In this document: piece after piece, positions 44,134-52,431 of the stretch
Position numbering within the stretch: the stretch's first letter is position 1
Layout of the letters: the number at the start of each line of letters is the position of its first letter
From: JAWBMQ01 sp038828875
GTDB lineage: Archaea; Nanobdellota; Nanobdellia; Woesearchaeales; JAWBMQ01
Direction: 5' to 3'
DNA length: 64,000 bases
Assembly: GCA_038828875.1 (NCBI GenBank)
Contig: JAWBMQ010000005.1
Span: forward strand, 39,003-103,002
The notes under the pieces: generated by a model
Database searches by the model: none
What the model was told of the DNA's origin: nothing
What the model saw: only the letters and a program-made list of their open reading frames with translations
Made by a program: the position numbers and the translations under genes

Positions 44134-44460
44134 ATAATGAGTTCAACGTATGATGAGCTTGAAAATTTAAAGAATGATAAAACTAAAAAAGCAAAGACAA
44201 GAACAATTGTTAAGGTTGTTTTAGAGATGATAAATAAATACAACATTGAAATTATACAAACTGCTGAAAATTACGTCGATAGAGCAATAATTGATTTAAT
44301 TAAGAATAATCCAAAAGATTATGTATTAGCTACAGGAGATAAAGAATTGAGAAAGAAAGCATTGGATTTAGGAATTTATGGTGTAATCTATTTAAGAAAG
44401 AACAAATATTTAGAATTTAGTAGTCCTTTAGAAGGAACCTATGCTTTGGCAAAGGAATAA
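44134..44460 (+). CDS. PIN-domain protein (Fcf1-like), 5' part lost in gap
   Basis: The last 108 residues of a PIN-domain ribonuclease-like protein. It opens 'MSSTYDELENLKNDKTKKA', then 'NYVDRAIIDLI', 'YVLATGDKELRKKALDLGIYGVIYLRKNKYLEF'. The T-G-D-K-E-L segment carries the third acidic residue, and the end 'viYLRKNKYLE' matches archaeal Fcf1/Utp24-type PIN proteins, linked to rRNA processing. The N-terminal D-T-N motif must lie in the gap. It is not part of aRF1. Confidence 0.8.
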   Translation: MMSSTYDELENLKNDKTKKAKTRTIVKVVLEMINKYNIEIIQTAENYVDRAIIDLIKNNPKDYVLATGDKELRKKALDLGIYGVIYLRKNKYLEFSSPLEGTYALAKE

Positions 44461-44464
44461 AAAT

Positions 44465-44662
44465 TTATTCTTCTTTTCTTCCACTGTTTTTAATTCTTTC
44501 ACCTAAGCTAAGCATAAATAAAAAAACACCTACACTAATTAAAACACTTTCAAATTTGCTAATTTCTTTAGATAAGCTTAACAAATAAATAAATCCTCCT
44601 AGACAAAGTAAAAAAATACTTACTGCAATTGGACTATCCCATGATGCAAGGATATTTTTCAT
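44465..44662 (-). CDS. Small two-span membrane protein, paralogue of the next
   Basis: 65 residues with two hydrophobic segments (about 12-29 and 37-54) separated by 'SKEISKFES'. The part 'ISKFESVLISVGVFLFMLSL' matches 'ITKFSKLIISVGIFIFFLEL' in the neighbouring 44699-44974 gene, so the two are tandem paralogues. No known motif. Same strand and direction as the lgt-like gene, 36 bp behind its neighbour, so probably part of that transcript. Confidence 0.6.
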   Translation of the reverse strand: MKNILASWDSPIAVSIFLLCLGGFIYLLSLSKEISKFESVLISVGVFLFMLSLGERIKNSGRKEE

Positions 44663-44698
44663 TTTATCTTAAAAATTGAAATAAAATTATAAAATTTT

Positions 44699-44974
44699 CT
44701 ATTTATTTTTTATTTCTTTACTTTCGTGTTCTTTTTTAGGCTTATTTTTTATGAAAAAGAGGATTGCTGCTTTTATATCTTTATAAGTAAGTTCAAGGAA
44801 AAAGATAAAGATACCCACGCTTATAATCAATTTACTGAATTTTGTGATTTCTGAATGATAGGTAAACCAAATGAGCCAAATCAATATTATAATGTTCAAT
44901 ATGTTGAAAATTATTCTAACATATAGATTAATATTTGAATCATTTTTGCTTTCGTTTAGTTTTTGTTTTTTCAA
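44699..44974 (-). CDS. Small two-span membrane protein overlapping the lgt-like gene
   Basis: About 91 residues with hydrophobic segments around 22-40 and 48-66 and a charged C-terminal tail. It resembles the 44465-44662 protein. The likely start is TTG 44974, which has AGGTGA 5 nt upstream; GTG 44983 lies inside that SD. The start lies inside the 3' end of the lgt-like gene (35-nt overlap in another frame), a sign of translational coupling. Function unknown; a partner in lipoprotein handling is possible. Confidence 0.6.
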   Translation of the reverse strand: MKKQKLNESKNDSNINLYVRIIFNILNIIILIWLIWFTYHSEITKFSKLIISVGIFIFFLELTYKDIKAAILFFIKNKPKKEHESKEIKNK

Positions 44975-45776
44975 TATTTTCACCTTTGATTTTCTTTGTT
45001 TTTTTGAATTGAAAAATTCTTAATAATGTATAAATAAAGAGAATAAAAAATATTTCTATTTGAGTTGTGTTCAAGCTAAAGAATACTTTTGGCATTTCCT
45101 TTAAAAATTCTATCATAAATCGTCCGATTCCATAACCATAAAGTCCAATGTCAAGAAGAGTCCATTTGTTTTGATCTGATTTTTCAGAATTCTTGTTTAT
45201 TTTATGTAGAAAGAATATTAAAACTATAGATAAAAATAGGTAATAGATTGATTCAAATATTTGTACTGGAATTCTGCAATAATCATTTTCAAAGAAAACT
45301 ACACAAAACCAAGCGTTGCTTTTAATTCCATAGAATTCTTTATTAAGAAAATTTGCTATTCTTCCGATACTAGAGCTAATGATTAAGCCAATCAAGATTA
45401 ATCCTAAAAGTGAAACCAAATCAAATTTTTCTTTTTTTACTCTTTTTAAATAAATTATTCCTAAAATTAGTCCAATAAAACTACCAATCGCGCTGAATCC
45501 TGAAAATATTAAACCTTTGAAGTAATCTAAATCAATAGGAACTCCTAGAAATAAATCATGCAATATCACGAAGATTTTAGTAGTTATTAACAAAAAAAGT
45601 ATCAAAATGATAACATATTCTTCTACTTTATCAGAATTCGAAATTTTTGCAAATTTGTGGTATTTTTTAAGTATAAGATAAGTTAAAAGAAAACCAAAAC
45701 TCCAAGCAATTCCGTACCATCTAATTTTTAAACCGAAAATCTCGAAAGCAATCGGGCTAAAGTTATGATATATCAT
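44940..45776 (-). CDS. lgt: Prolipoprotein diacylglyceryl transferase-like protein
   Basis: 278 residues, about seven membrane spans. Lgt signatures: RWYGIAWSFGF near residue 20; GRIANFLNKEFYG (138-150) with the equivalents of E. coli R143, N146, E151 and G154; RIPVQIFESIYY (168-179, RxPxQxxE-like); and GYGIGRFMIEFLKE (214-227) with Y215, R219 and E223 matching Y235, R239 and E243. The family's conserved His103 (FHGG) is Ser92 here (FSGF). Lgt transfers a lipid to the lipobox cysteine; in an archaeon the donor would be an archaeol lipid. At least three lipobox proteins are in this window. The altered histidine leaves the mechanism open. Confidence 0.85.
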   Translation of the reverse strand: MIYHNFSPIAFEIFGLKIRWYGIAWSFGFLLTYLILKKYHKFAKISNSDKVEEYVIILILFLLITTKIFVILHDLFLGVPIDLDYFKGLIFSGFSAIGSFIGLILGIIYLKRVKKEKFDLVSLLGLILIGLIISSSIGRIANFLNKEFYGIKSNAWFCVVFFENDYCRIPVQIFESIYYLFLSIVLIFFLHKINKNSEKSDQNKWTLLDIGLYGYGIGRFMIEFLKEMPKVFFSLNTTQIEIFFILFIYTLLRIFQFKKTKKIKGENIEKTKTKRKQK

Positions 45777-45895
45777 AATTTGTTAGTATTTAATAAAATA
45801 AAAAACTTTAAAAATACTTCTAATTTCACAATTAACGTTACCTTAAAATTTCCAAAAATTTGTATGCTTTTTAATAAATTTTAAAAGGTGTGATT

Positions 45896-46282
45896 ATGAC
45901 TAAAACCGATGTCGAAAAAACTGTAAAAAATGTTAAAGAAGAAAAAACAACTAATTATGATTTAATAGGAATTCCTGTAAAAAATCCTCCAAAAAGAGTT
46001 TGTGATGATGTTAATTGTCCCTTTCATGGAAACATAAGGATCCATGGAAGAATAATGACTGTTAAAGTTGTAGATATGAAAAGTAGAAGAACTGCAAAAG
46101 TTGAATGGGAAGAAGTTATTCATGTTAAGAAATATGAAAGAGCATATAGAATTAAAAGAAAACTCTTAGTTCATAAACCTGATTGCCTAGACATCAAAGT
46201 AGGAGATACTGTAAAAATTGGAGAAACAAGACCAATTAGTAAGATGAAGAATTTCGTCATTTTTGATGTTTTAAATGAATAA
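45896..46282 (+). CDS. rps17: Ribosomal protein uS17
   Basis: 128 residues. 'CPFHGNIRIHGRIMTVKVVDMKSRRTAKVEWE' and 'GDTVKIGETRPISKMKNFVIFDV' are diagnostic for archaeal uS17. It is the first gene of the spc-type operon here, with its own upstream AT-rich promoter region; the genes that usually precede it (uL29, uS3, rnp1) are not adjacent. ATG 45896 is preferred over GTG 45890, which lies in the AGGTG SD. Confidence 0.97.
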   Translation: MTKTDVEKTVKNVKEEKTTNYDLIGIPVKNPPKRVCDDVNCPFHGNIRIHGRIMTVKVVDMKSRRTAKVEWEEVIHVKKYERAYRIKRKLLVHKPDCLDIKVGDTVKIGETRPISKMKNFVIFDVLNE

Positions 46283-46296
46283 ATAAGGTGAAATTT

Positions 46297-46698
46297 ATGA
46301 AAGGAATCCCTGCTAAAGTTACTAAAGCTGTACAGCACAGATCCGTAGTTAATGTTTGCGATAATTCAGGTGCTAAAAAAATTAGAATTTTTACATTTGT
46401 TGGTGCAAAAACTAGAAAAGGAAGATATCCTTCAGGAGGCGTTGGAGATTTAGTTATGGCTTCAGTTATTGATGGGAAGCCTGAAATGAGAAAGCAAGTT
46501 GTTTATGCTGTCATAGTGAGACAAAAGAAAGAATATCAACGAAGAAATGGTGTAAGAATTTGTTTTGAAGATAATGCTGCTGTTATTGTTAAAGATGTTG
46601 ATGGTAATCCAAAAGGTACAAGAATTAAAGGTCCTATTGCTAAGGAAGCTGCAGAGCGTTGGCCATTCGTTGCAAAATTGGCTAACATGATTGTTTAA
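46297..46698 (+). CDS. rpl14: Ribosomal protein uL14
   Basis: 133 residues; 'VCDNSGAKKIRIFTFVG', 'RYPSGGVGDLVMASV' and 'GTRIKGPIAKEAAERWPFVAKLANMIV' identify uL14, a large-subunit protein contacting the small subunit and the translational GTPase site. The start is ATG 46297 behind AAGGTGA; the earlier in-frame GTG belongs to the SD. Confidence 0.97.
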   Translation: MKGIPAKVTKAVQHRSVVNVCDNSGAKKIRIFTFVGAKTRKGRYPSGGVGDLVMASVIDGKPEMRKQVVYAVIVRQKKEYQRRNGVRICFEDNAAVIVKDVDGNPKGTRIKGPIAKEAAERWPFVAKLANMIV

Positions 46699-46709
46699 GA
46701 GGTGAATTT

Positions 46710-47165
46710 ATGCTAAGATTCAAAGTCAGCAAACCAAAAAAGTGGTCAAGTTCCTGGAAATCATCTGAAAAAGCAAGAAAACAAATCAAATATAGAGCAA
46801 ATGCTCCTTTACACATTAAAAGAAAGTTTTTGAATGTTCATTTAGCAAAACCATTGAGAGAAAAATATAACATTAGATCTATCGAAATAAGAAAAGGAGA
46901 TAAAGTTAAAATCATGAGAGGAGAATTTAAAGGAAAAACTGCTGAAGTTGAAAGAGTTGATTTAGTTCACACAAAAGTTTATTTGAAAAATATAAAAAGG
47001 AAAAAACAAGATGGCACTGAAATTGCTATTGCTTTTGATCCTTCAAATTTAATGATCACTGATTTAAATTTAGATGATAAGAAAAGAATTGAAAAAGAAT
47101 CAAAAAAAGAAAATACAGAAAATAAAAAAGAGAAAAAAAGTAATAAGAAAACAAAAGAAGAATAA
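46710..47165 (+). CDS. rpl24: Ribosomal protein uL24 with lysine-rich tail
   Basis: 151 residues. 'KRKFLNVHLAKPLREKYNIRSIEIRKGDKVKIMRGEFKGK' with the KOW motif identifies uL24, an early large-subunit assembly protein. The last 30 residues are an extra Lys/Glu/Asn low-complexity tail, longer than in most archaea. AGGTGA SD, 11-bp spacer from uL14. Confidence 0.97.
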   Translation: MLRFKVSKPKKWSSSWKSSEKARKQIKYRANAPLHIKRKFLNVHLAKPLREKYNIRSIEIRKGDKVKIMRGEFKGKTAEVERVDLVHTKVYLKNIKRKKQDGTEIAIAFDPSNLMITDLNLDDKKRIEKESKKENTENKKEKKSNKKTKEE

Positions 47166-47176
47166 AGGTGAGATTG

Positions 47177-47887
47177 ATGAAATTACATATGAAAAGAATA
47201 ACTGCTCCTAAAACTTGGAAAATAAATAGACGTTCAAAAGTATGGTCAGTAAAACCAAATCCTATTGGAATAAGTGCAAAATATACATTGCCTATTTTGA
47301 ATATAATAAGAGATCAATTAAAGCTTACTAATACACTAAAAGAAACTAAATTTGCATTAAATCATAATGAAATTTATGTCAATGGAAAAAGAGTAAAGGA
47401 TTATAAAAGAGGGGTAGGATTATTTGATGTTGTTTATATTAAACCTTTGAATAAATATTATCGTTTAATTTTGAAAGATGGATTTTTGACTGCTGTTGAA
47501 ATTCCAGAATCTGAAGCTAAGTTGAATCTTGCTAAATTAGTAAATAAAGTTCTGTTACCTAAAAAAATGCACAAAAAAGAAATTACAAAAAGAGTTCAAT
47601 TGAATTTAGACGATGGAAGAAATTTCTTAACAGATAAGATTGATATTGCTACAGGTGCAGGAGTTGTTTATAATTATGAAAAGAATGAAATTGTTTCAAT
47701 AATTCCATTACAACCTGGTGTTTTAGCATATGTTGAAAAAGGAAGCAATGAAGGTAATTTGGTTAAAGTCGTTTCAAAGGAAGAGGACAATTTCATTGTA
47801 GAATTCAATGGTCAAAAGTTTCCATTACCAAGGGAGTATTTACTTCCTGTTGGAGTTGATAAACCAATGATTACAGTACAAAAATAA
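47177..47887 (+). CDS. rps4e: Ribosomal protein eS4
   Basis: 236 residues, archaeal/eukaryal S4e: N-terminal 'MKRITAPKTWKINRRSKVWSVKPNPG'-like start, S4 RNA-binding segment 'FALNHNEIYVNGKRVKDYKRGVGLFDVV', and a C-terminal KOW part. The start is ATG 47177, nine bases after the GTG that lies in the AGGTGA SD. Confidence 0.97.
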   Translation: MKLHMKRITAPKTWKINRRSKVWSVKPNPIGISAKYTLPILNIIRDQLKLTNTLKETKFALNHNEIYVNGKRVKDYKRGVGLFDVVYIKPLNKYYRLILKDGFLTAVEIPESEAKLNLAKLVNKVLLPKKMHKKEITKRVQLNLDDGRNFLTDKIDIATGAGVVYNYEKNEIVSIIPLQPGVLAYVEKGSNEGNLVKVVSKEEDNFIVEFNGQKFPLPREYLLPVGVDKPMITVQK

Positions 47888-47906
47888 AGGTATCGAGGTG
47901 AATTAA

Positions 47907-48431
47907 ATGCAAGATCATCCTATGAGAAAGATAAGAATTGAAAAAGTCACAATACATTTTTCAGCAGGTAGCGATCAAGCTAAATTACAGAAAGGTATTG
48001 AAATGTTTAAGATGCTTTTCAATAAAGTTCCTGTAAAAACACATGCGAAAAGAAGAATTCAGGGCTGGGGTTTAAGACCAGGATTGGCAATAGGTTTGAA
48101 ATTAACTTTTAGAGGTAATGAAGCTAAGGAAGTGTTAAAAAGATTACTTGCTGCAAAAAATAATCAAATTTCAACAGATGCTTTCGATAAAGAAGGTAAT
48201 TTTGCTATTGGAATTAAGGAATACATTGATGTTCCTGGAGCTAAATATATGCCTGAATTAGGTACTATGGGTTTTGAAGTTAATGTTTCTTTAGAAAGAC
48301 CTGGTTTCAGGGTAAAAAGAAGAAGAATCAGATCAAGTAATGTTCCTAAGCATCATAGAATTACTCCTGAAGAAGCAAAGGAATTTTTAAAGAAAGAATT
48401 TAATGTTAAAATTGTTGAAAAAAATGAATAA
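47907..48431 (+). CDS. rpl5: Ribosomal protein uL5
   Basis: 174 residues. 'NPMRKIRIEKVTIH'-like N-terminus (HPMRKIRIEKVTIHFSAG) and 'GWGLRPGLAIGLKLTFRG', 'NFAIGIKEYIDVPGAKY' are diagnostic. Binds 5S rRNA in the central protuberance together with uL18 (50737). GAGGTGA SD before ATG 47907. Confidence 0.97.
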   Translation: MQDHPMRKIRIEKVTIHFSAGSDQAKLQKGIEMFKMLFNKVPVKTHAKRRIQGWGLRPGLAIGLKLTFRGNEAKEVLKRLLAAKNNQISTDAFDKEGNFAIGIKEYIDVPGAKYMPELGTMGFEVNVSLERPGFRVKRRRIRSSNVPKHHRITPEEAKEFLKKEFNVKIVEKNE

Positions 48432-48446
48432 TGAAATGGTGATAAT

Positions 48447-48677
48447 ATGACAATAAGCACATGGGAAAATGTTTTAAAACAAGTTGGTCATAAACCTGGT
48501 AAATTGAAAAAAGTACTTAAACATAATGCTAAAAAACAGAAAAGTTGTGGTTTTACAACCTCTAAATGTAAAATATGTGGTTCGACTCACGGAGTAATTA
48601 GACAGTATGATTTGCATATTTGCAGAAAATGTTTCAGAGAAATTGCTGAAGAAATAGGATTTATCAATTATTCCTAA
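48447..48677 (+). CDS. rps14: Ribosomal protein uS14 with extended N-terminus
   Basis: 76 residues, zinc-binding form: CKIC and CRKC pairs and the end 'LHICRKCFREIAEEIGFINYS'. Archaeal uS14 is usually 50-57 residues; here about 25 additional basic residues precede the zinc ribbon. The start is well supported by GGTGATA 4 nt before ATG 48447. Confidence 0.96.
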   Translation: MTISTWENVLKQVGHKPGKLKKVLKHNAKKQKSCGFTTSKCKICGSTHGVIRQYDLHICRKCFREIAEEIGFINYS

Positions 48678-48689
48678 ATGGGTGAGATC

Positions 48690-49079
48690 ATGCAAAATGA
48701 CATAATTTCAGATGCTATTTCAAAAATAAAGAATGCAGAAAAAGCAGGTAAAAATCAAGTGATAATTAAGCCTATATCTAATTTATTGTTAAAGATTTTA
48801 GATTTGTTGAAAGAAAAAGGATATGTTGGTTCCTATGAAATTCATCAAGATTCAAAAGGAAATTTCATAGTTTTGAATTTGATTCATTCAATAAATGATA
48901 TTTCAACAATAAAACCAAGATTCCCAGTAAAAGTAGATGATTATGAAAAATTCGAAAAAAGATATCTTCCTGCTAAAGATTTTGGAATAATTATTGTTTC
49001 AACTGATAAAGGTTTAATGACTCACATTGATGCTAAAGCTAAAAAGTTAGGAGGAAAATTGATTGCATATTGTTATTAA
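48690..49079 (+). CDS. rps8: Ribosomal protein uS8
   Basis: 129 residues: 'DIISDAISKIKNAEKAGKNQVIIKPISNLLLKILDLLKEKGYVG' and 'GIIIVSTDKGLMTHIDAKAKKLGGKLIAYCY' identify uS8, which binds the central domain of 16S rRNA. ATG 48690 is preferred over ATG 48678 because GGGTGA lies between them at SD distance. Confidence 0.97.
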   Translation: MQNDIISDAISKIKNAEKAGKNQVIIKPISNLLLKILDLLKEKGYVGSYEIHQDSKGNFIVLNLIHSINDISTIKPRFPVKVDDYEKFEKRYLPAKDFGIIIVSTDKGLMTHIDAKAKKLGGKLIAYCY

Positions 49080-49098
49080 ATATAAGAGCGTGAAAATC

Positions 49099-49641
49099 AT
49101 GAAACAGGATTATTATACAGAAATTCAAATTCCTAAGGATGTAAAAGTTTCATTAAATGGAAGAACCTTAATTGTTGAAGGTAAAAAAGGAAAACTTCAA
49201 AGAACTTTTGATTATAAAAGAGTTAATATCAAAATAGAAAACAACATGATCATTTTGGAAGTTAATCAAGGAGTAAAAAGAGATAAAACTATGCTTTACA
49301 CTTATGAAGCTCATATTAAAAATATGTTGAAAGGCGTTTCAGAAGGATTTGTTTATAAGATGAAGATTGTTTCAAATCACTTCCCAATTTCAGTTTCAGT
49401 AAACAATGGAGAGTTAATTGTCAAAAATCTTTTCGGTGAAAAGAATCCAAGAAAATTAAAATTATACGATGATGTTAAGGTTAAGGTTGAAGGAGAATTT
49501 GTTATTTTAGAGGGAATTGATAAGGAAAGAGTAGGTCAACAAGCTGCTAATATCGAACAGCTTTGTAACATTACTAATAGAGATAGAAGAATTTTTTACG
49601 ATGGTATTTACATTGTTGAGAAAGCAGGAAAAAGTGTATGA
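49099..49641 (+). CDS. rpl6: Ribosomal protein uL6
   Basis: 180 residues with the two uL6 repeats; 'IPKDVKVSLNGRTLIVEGKKGKL' opens the first, and 'GEKNPRKLKLYDDVKVKVEGEFVILEGIDKERVGQQAANIEQ' is diagnostic of the second. Lies near the GTPase-associated centre. The start is ATG 49099 behind GCGTGA; an in-frame ATG overlapping uS8 is less likely. Confidence 0.97.
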   Translation: MKQDYYTEIQIPKDVKVSLNGRTLIVEGKKGKLQRTFDYKRVNIKIENNMIILEVNQGVKRDKTMLYTYEAHIKNMLKGVSEGFVYKMKIVSNHFPISVSVNNGELIVKNLFGEKNPRKLKLYDDVKVKVEGEFVILEGIDKERVGQQAANIEQLCNITNRDRRIFYDGIYIVEKAGKSV

Positions 49642-49650
49642 GGTGATTGA

Positions 49651-50253
49651 ATGGCAAAAAATAATCAAAAGACTAATGAATTAGTTCAAATAAAACAGAG
49701 ATTGAAGAAATTTAAATTTGTTAGACCTAATGCTCATAAATTAAAGAAGCTTGATGAAGCATGGAGAAGACCAAAAAGAAAATCTTCATTAGCAAGAGTT
49801 CAAATTAAAGGAAAACCAAGATTAGTTAAAGTTGGTTATAGAACTCCAAAAGATTTACGAAATAAAACATTAGATGGTAAAAATATTGTTAGAGTTGTTA
49901 GAATTGAAGATTTCAAAGGATTAGATCCTAAGAAAGATGCAATTATTATTGCAAGAGTTAGTAAGAAGAATAAAATTGAGTTGTTGCAATATTGTATTGA
50001 TCATAAATTTGAAGTTTTAAATCATGATCCTGAGGAAAGTATTAAAAGATATAAATCTCAATTTGAAAAGAAATCAAATGAAAATAAAGAAAAAAGAAAT
50101 GCTAAAAAAGTAAAGTTTGAAGAAAAATCTGAAGAAAATAAACAAGAAAACAAAGAAGAAAAAGTAGAAGAAGCAAATAAAGAAGATGCTGAAAAAGAGT
50201 CATCAGATTCATCTACTAAAGAAACTAAAAAATCAAAGAAAAAGGAAGAGTGA
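49651..50253 (+). CDS. rpl32e: Ribosomal protein eL32 with long acidic/lysine tail
   Basis: 200 residues. 'KFKFVRPNAHKLKKLDEAWRRPK' and 'VKVGYRTPKDLRNK' identify eL32. The last 65 residues are a low-complexity Lys/Glu/Asn/Ser tail, beyond the roughly 130-residue core. The tail's opposite strand reads as a serine/phenylalanine-rich open frame, which is an artefact. GGTGATTG SD. Confidence 0.97.
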   Translation: MAKNNQKTNELVQIKQRLKKFKFVRPNAHKLKKLDEAWRRPKRKSSLARVQIKGKPRLVKVGYRTPKDLRNKTLDGKNIVRVVRIEDFKGLDPKKDAIIIARVSKKNKIELLQYCIDHKFEVLNHDPEESIKRYKSQFEKKSNENKEKRNAKKVKFEEKSEENKQENKEEKVEEANKEDAEKESSDSSTKETKKSKKKEE

Positions 50254-50263
50254 GGTGAAATAA

Positions 50264-50725
50264 ATGGATTTATCCTTACAAAAAAAATTGGCATCAGAAA
50301 TTTTGAAATGTTCCTATAAAAGAGTAATTTTTAATCCTGAACGCTTACAAGATATTTCAGCTGCAATTACTAAAGAAGATATTCGAAGATTGATTGATGA
50401 AGGTGCAATTATTAAATTGCAAAAGAAAGGAGTTTCCAGAGCAAGAGCAAAGAAGATTCATGCCCAAAAGAAGAAAGCAAGAAGAATTGGTCCTGGAAGT
50501 AAGAAAGGTAAAAGAAGTGCAAGAATTGGTGGAGAAAAAAGAGCATGGATAAACAAAGTTAGATCTCAAAGAAGATATATTTCAGAATTAAAGGAAAAAG
50601 GTTTAATCACAAAAGAAACTTACAAAAAGATTTATGCTCAAATTTCAGGCGGATTTTTCCGTTCAAGAAAGCACATCCAAATTTACTTGCAAGATTCAGG
50701 TTTATTTATTAAAAAAGAACAATAA
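50264..50725 (+). CDS. rpl19e: Ribosomal protein eL19
   Basis: 153 residues; 'LQKKLASEILKCSYKRVIFNPE', 'AITKEDIRRLIDEGAIIK' and 'GSKKGKRSARIGGEKRAWINKVRSQRRYI' are the archaeal L19e signatures. Large-subunit protein forming an intersubunit bridge. GAGGTGA SD, 10 bp after eL32. Confidence 0.97.
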   Translation: MDLSLQKKLASEILKCSYKRVIFNPERLQDISAAITKEDIRRLIDEGAIIKLQKKGVSRARAKKIHAQKKKARRIGPGSKKGKRSARIGGEKRAWINKVRSQRRYISELKEKGLITKETYKKIYAQISGGFFRSRKHIQIYLQDSGLFIKKEQ

Positions 50726-50736
50726 GGTGATACAAC

Positions 50737-51237
50737 ATGGCATATTCAGCAAAATACGTTGTTCCTTACAGAAGGAAGAGAGAAGGTAGAACTAATTATA
50801 GAAAAAGGTTAGAGTTATTGAAATCAAGAGCAATTAGATTAGTTATAAGAAAAACGAATACTTCAATTATTGTTCAATTAGCTAAATATGAGCCAAACGG
50901 AGATAGGATCCTTTACAGTATAACATCAAAAGCACTTTCAGAATATGGCTGGAATCATTCATATAAATGTATTCCTGCTGCATATTTAACAGGTATTTTG
51001 ATTTCAAAGAAAATTAAAGAGTTGAAAATAGATTCAATTGTTCCTGATTTTGGTTTGCATGTTTCTACAAAAGGAAATAGGTTGTATGCTGTTTTAAAGG
51101 GGTTAATTGATGCAGGTGTTGAAATTAACGTTGATGAAGAGATGCTTCCTACAGAAGACAGAATTTACGGTGAGCATATTGATGATTCAATAAAGAAAGA
51201 TGTTGAAAAGATAAAATCTCAAATATTAAATAAATAA
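50737..51237 (+). CDS. rpl18: Ribosomal protein uL18
   Basis: 166 residues; 'VPYRRKREGRTNYRKRLELLKSRAIRLVIRKTN' and 'GLHVSTKGNRLYAVLKGLIDAGVEI' identify archaeal uL18, the 5S rRNA-binding partner of uL5. AAGGTGA SD; 11 bp after eL19. Confidence 0.97.
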   Translation: MAYSAKYVVPYRRKREGRTNYRKRLELLKSRAIRLVIRKTNTSIIVQLAKYEPNGDRILYSITSKALSEYGWNHSYKCIPAAYLTGILISKKIKELKIDSIVPDFGLHVSTKGNRLYAVLKGLIDAGVEINVDEEMLPTEDRIYGEHIDDSIKKDVEKIKSQILNK

Positions 51238-51247
51238 AGGTGAAATT

Positions 51248-52009
51248 ATGAAAATGAACGAAGAAAAAATTGTTGATGTTCCTATGGAAGATGAAAAAAT
51301 TGTTGAAGAGGTTCCTGAGCAAACTGAAATAGTTGAAGAAGTCGTTTGGGAACCAAAAACTGAATTAGGAAAAAAAGTCAAGAACGGTGAGATTACCTCA
51401 TTAAGATCTCTCTTAGAGTCAGGAGTTAGAATTCTAGAACCAGAAATTGTAGATTTTTTAGAGCCTAACTTGCAAATTGATTTCATTAAAGCAGGACAAG
51501 CAAAAGGTAAATTTGGTGGAGGTAAAAGAATCATATTCAAGAAAGTTCAACATAAATCAGGAGAAGGTAATAAACAAGAATTTGTTGCTTTGGCGGTAGT
51601 TGGTAATGGAAAAGGAATTGTAGGAATGGGATTAGCAAAAGCATCAGATAACAAACCTGCAAGAGAAAAAGCAATTAGACAAGCTAAATTGAATTTAATT
51701 GCATTGCCTTTTGGTTGTGGATCTTGGGAATGTAATTGTGGTGGAACTCATAGTATTCCTTTTGCAGTTTATGGAAGGTGTGGTAGTGCAAGAGTTTATC
51801 TTTATCCTGCTCCAAAAGGTACAGGATTTGTAGTTGATAACGAAGTTGCAAAAATTTTGAAATTAGCCGGTTATACTGATGTTCGTGGTAAAGTTTATGG
51901 CAGTTCAAGACATAAGATTAATGTTATCAAAGCAACATTTAATGCTCTTAAAAAGTTATCTCAAGTAAAGATGCATCAAAGTTATGTTTCAAAAATAAAA
52001 GTTAATTAA
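51248..52009 (+). CDS. rps5: Ribosomal protein uS5 with acidic N-terminus
   Basis: 253 residues. The core signatures are 'FIKAGQAKGKFGGGKRIIFKKVQHKSG', 'VGNGKGIVGMGLAKA' and 'GCGSWECNCGGTHSIPF'. The first 45 residues are a Glu/Val-rich acidic extension. It lines the mRNA entry tunnel and is important for decoding fidelity. AAGGTGA SD before ATG 51248. Confidence 0.97.
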   Translation: MKMNEEKIVDVPMEDEKIVEEVPEQTEIVEEVVWEPKTELGKKVKNGEITSLRSLLESGVRILEPEIVDFLEPNLQIDFIKAGQAKGKFGGGKRIIFKKVQHKSGEGNKQEFVALAVVGNGKGIVGMGLAKASDNKPAREKAIRQAKLNLIALPFGCGSWECNCGGTHSIPFAVYGRCGSARVYLYPAPKGTGFVVDNEVAKILKLAGYTDVRGKVYGSSRHKINVIKATFNALKKLSQVKMHQSYVSKIKVN

Positions 52010-52022
52010 TTAGGTGATTATC

Positions 52023-52409
52023 ATGGATGATAAAAAATACATAGCAGCCATCTGGATAAGAGGTTTAATTAAGGTAGATAAAGAGAGAAAAGATACTATT
52101 AGAATGTTAGGTTTCAAGAAGAAGAATAACTGTGTAATTTTAGAGAATACTCCTTCAAATCTTGGAATGTTAATGAAAGTAAAAGATTATGTTACGTGGG
52201 GAGAGGTTGATAATGAAACTTTAGAATTATTGAAATCTAAACGAGAGAACTTATCGAAGAAGCCTAATAAAATGATCTTTGCATTGCATCCTCCAATTAA
52301 AGGATTTGAAGATAAAGGTATTAAGAAGTCATTTAAACAAGGAGGTGTTTTAGGTTACAGAGGAGAAAAAATAAATGATCTTATTAAAAGAATGATAGCA
52401 TTATTTTAA
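52023..52409 (+). CDS. rpl30: Ribosomal protein uL30
   Basis: 128 residues; 'AAIWIRGLIKVDKERKDTIRMLGFKKKNNCVILENTPSNLGML' identifies archaeal uL30, and the C-terminal extension 'LHPPIKGFEDKGIKKSFKQGGVLGYRGEKIN' is the archaeal/eukaryal form. The start is ATG 52023; the GTG at 52014 is in the AGGTGAT SD. Confidence 0.97.
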   Translation: MDDKKYIAAIWIRGLIKVDKERKDTIRMLGFKKKNNCVILENTPSNLGMLMKVKDYVTWGEVDNETLELLKSKRENLSKKPNKMIFALHPPIKGFEDKGIKKSFKQGGVLGYRGEKINDLIKRMIALF

Positions 52410-52431
52410 ATTTTTACAATAGGTGATGATT

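Noticed and set aside
43168..44460. Genuine fusion of release factor aRF1 with a PIN nuclease
   Set aside because: Both parts are incomplete exactly at the N run; the open frame across Ns is not evidence of fusion.
50058..50294. Serine/phenylalanine-rich open frame opposite the eL32 tail
   Set aside because: It is the complement of the Lys/Glu-rich tail codons of eL32 and has no own signals.
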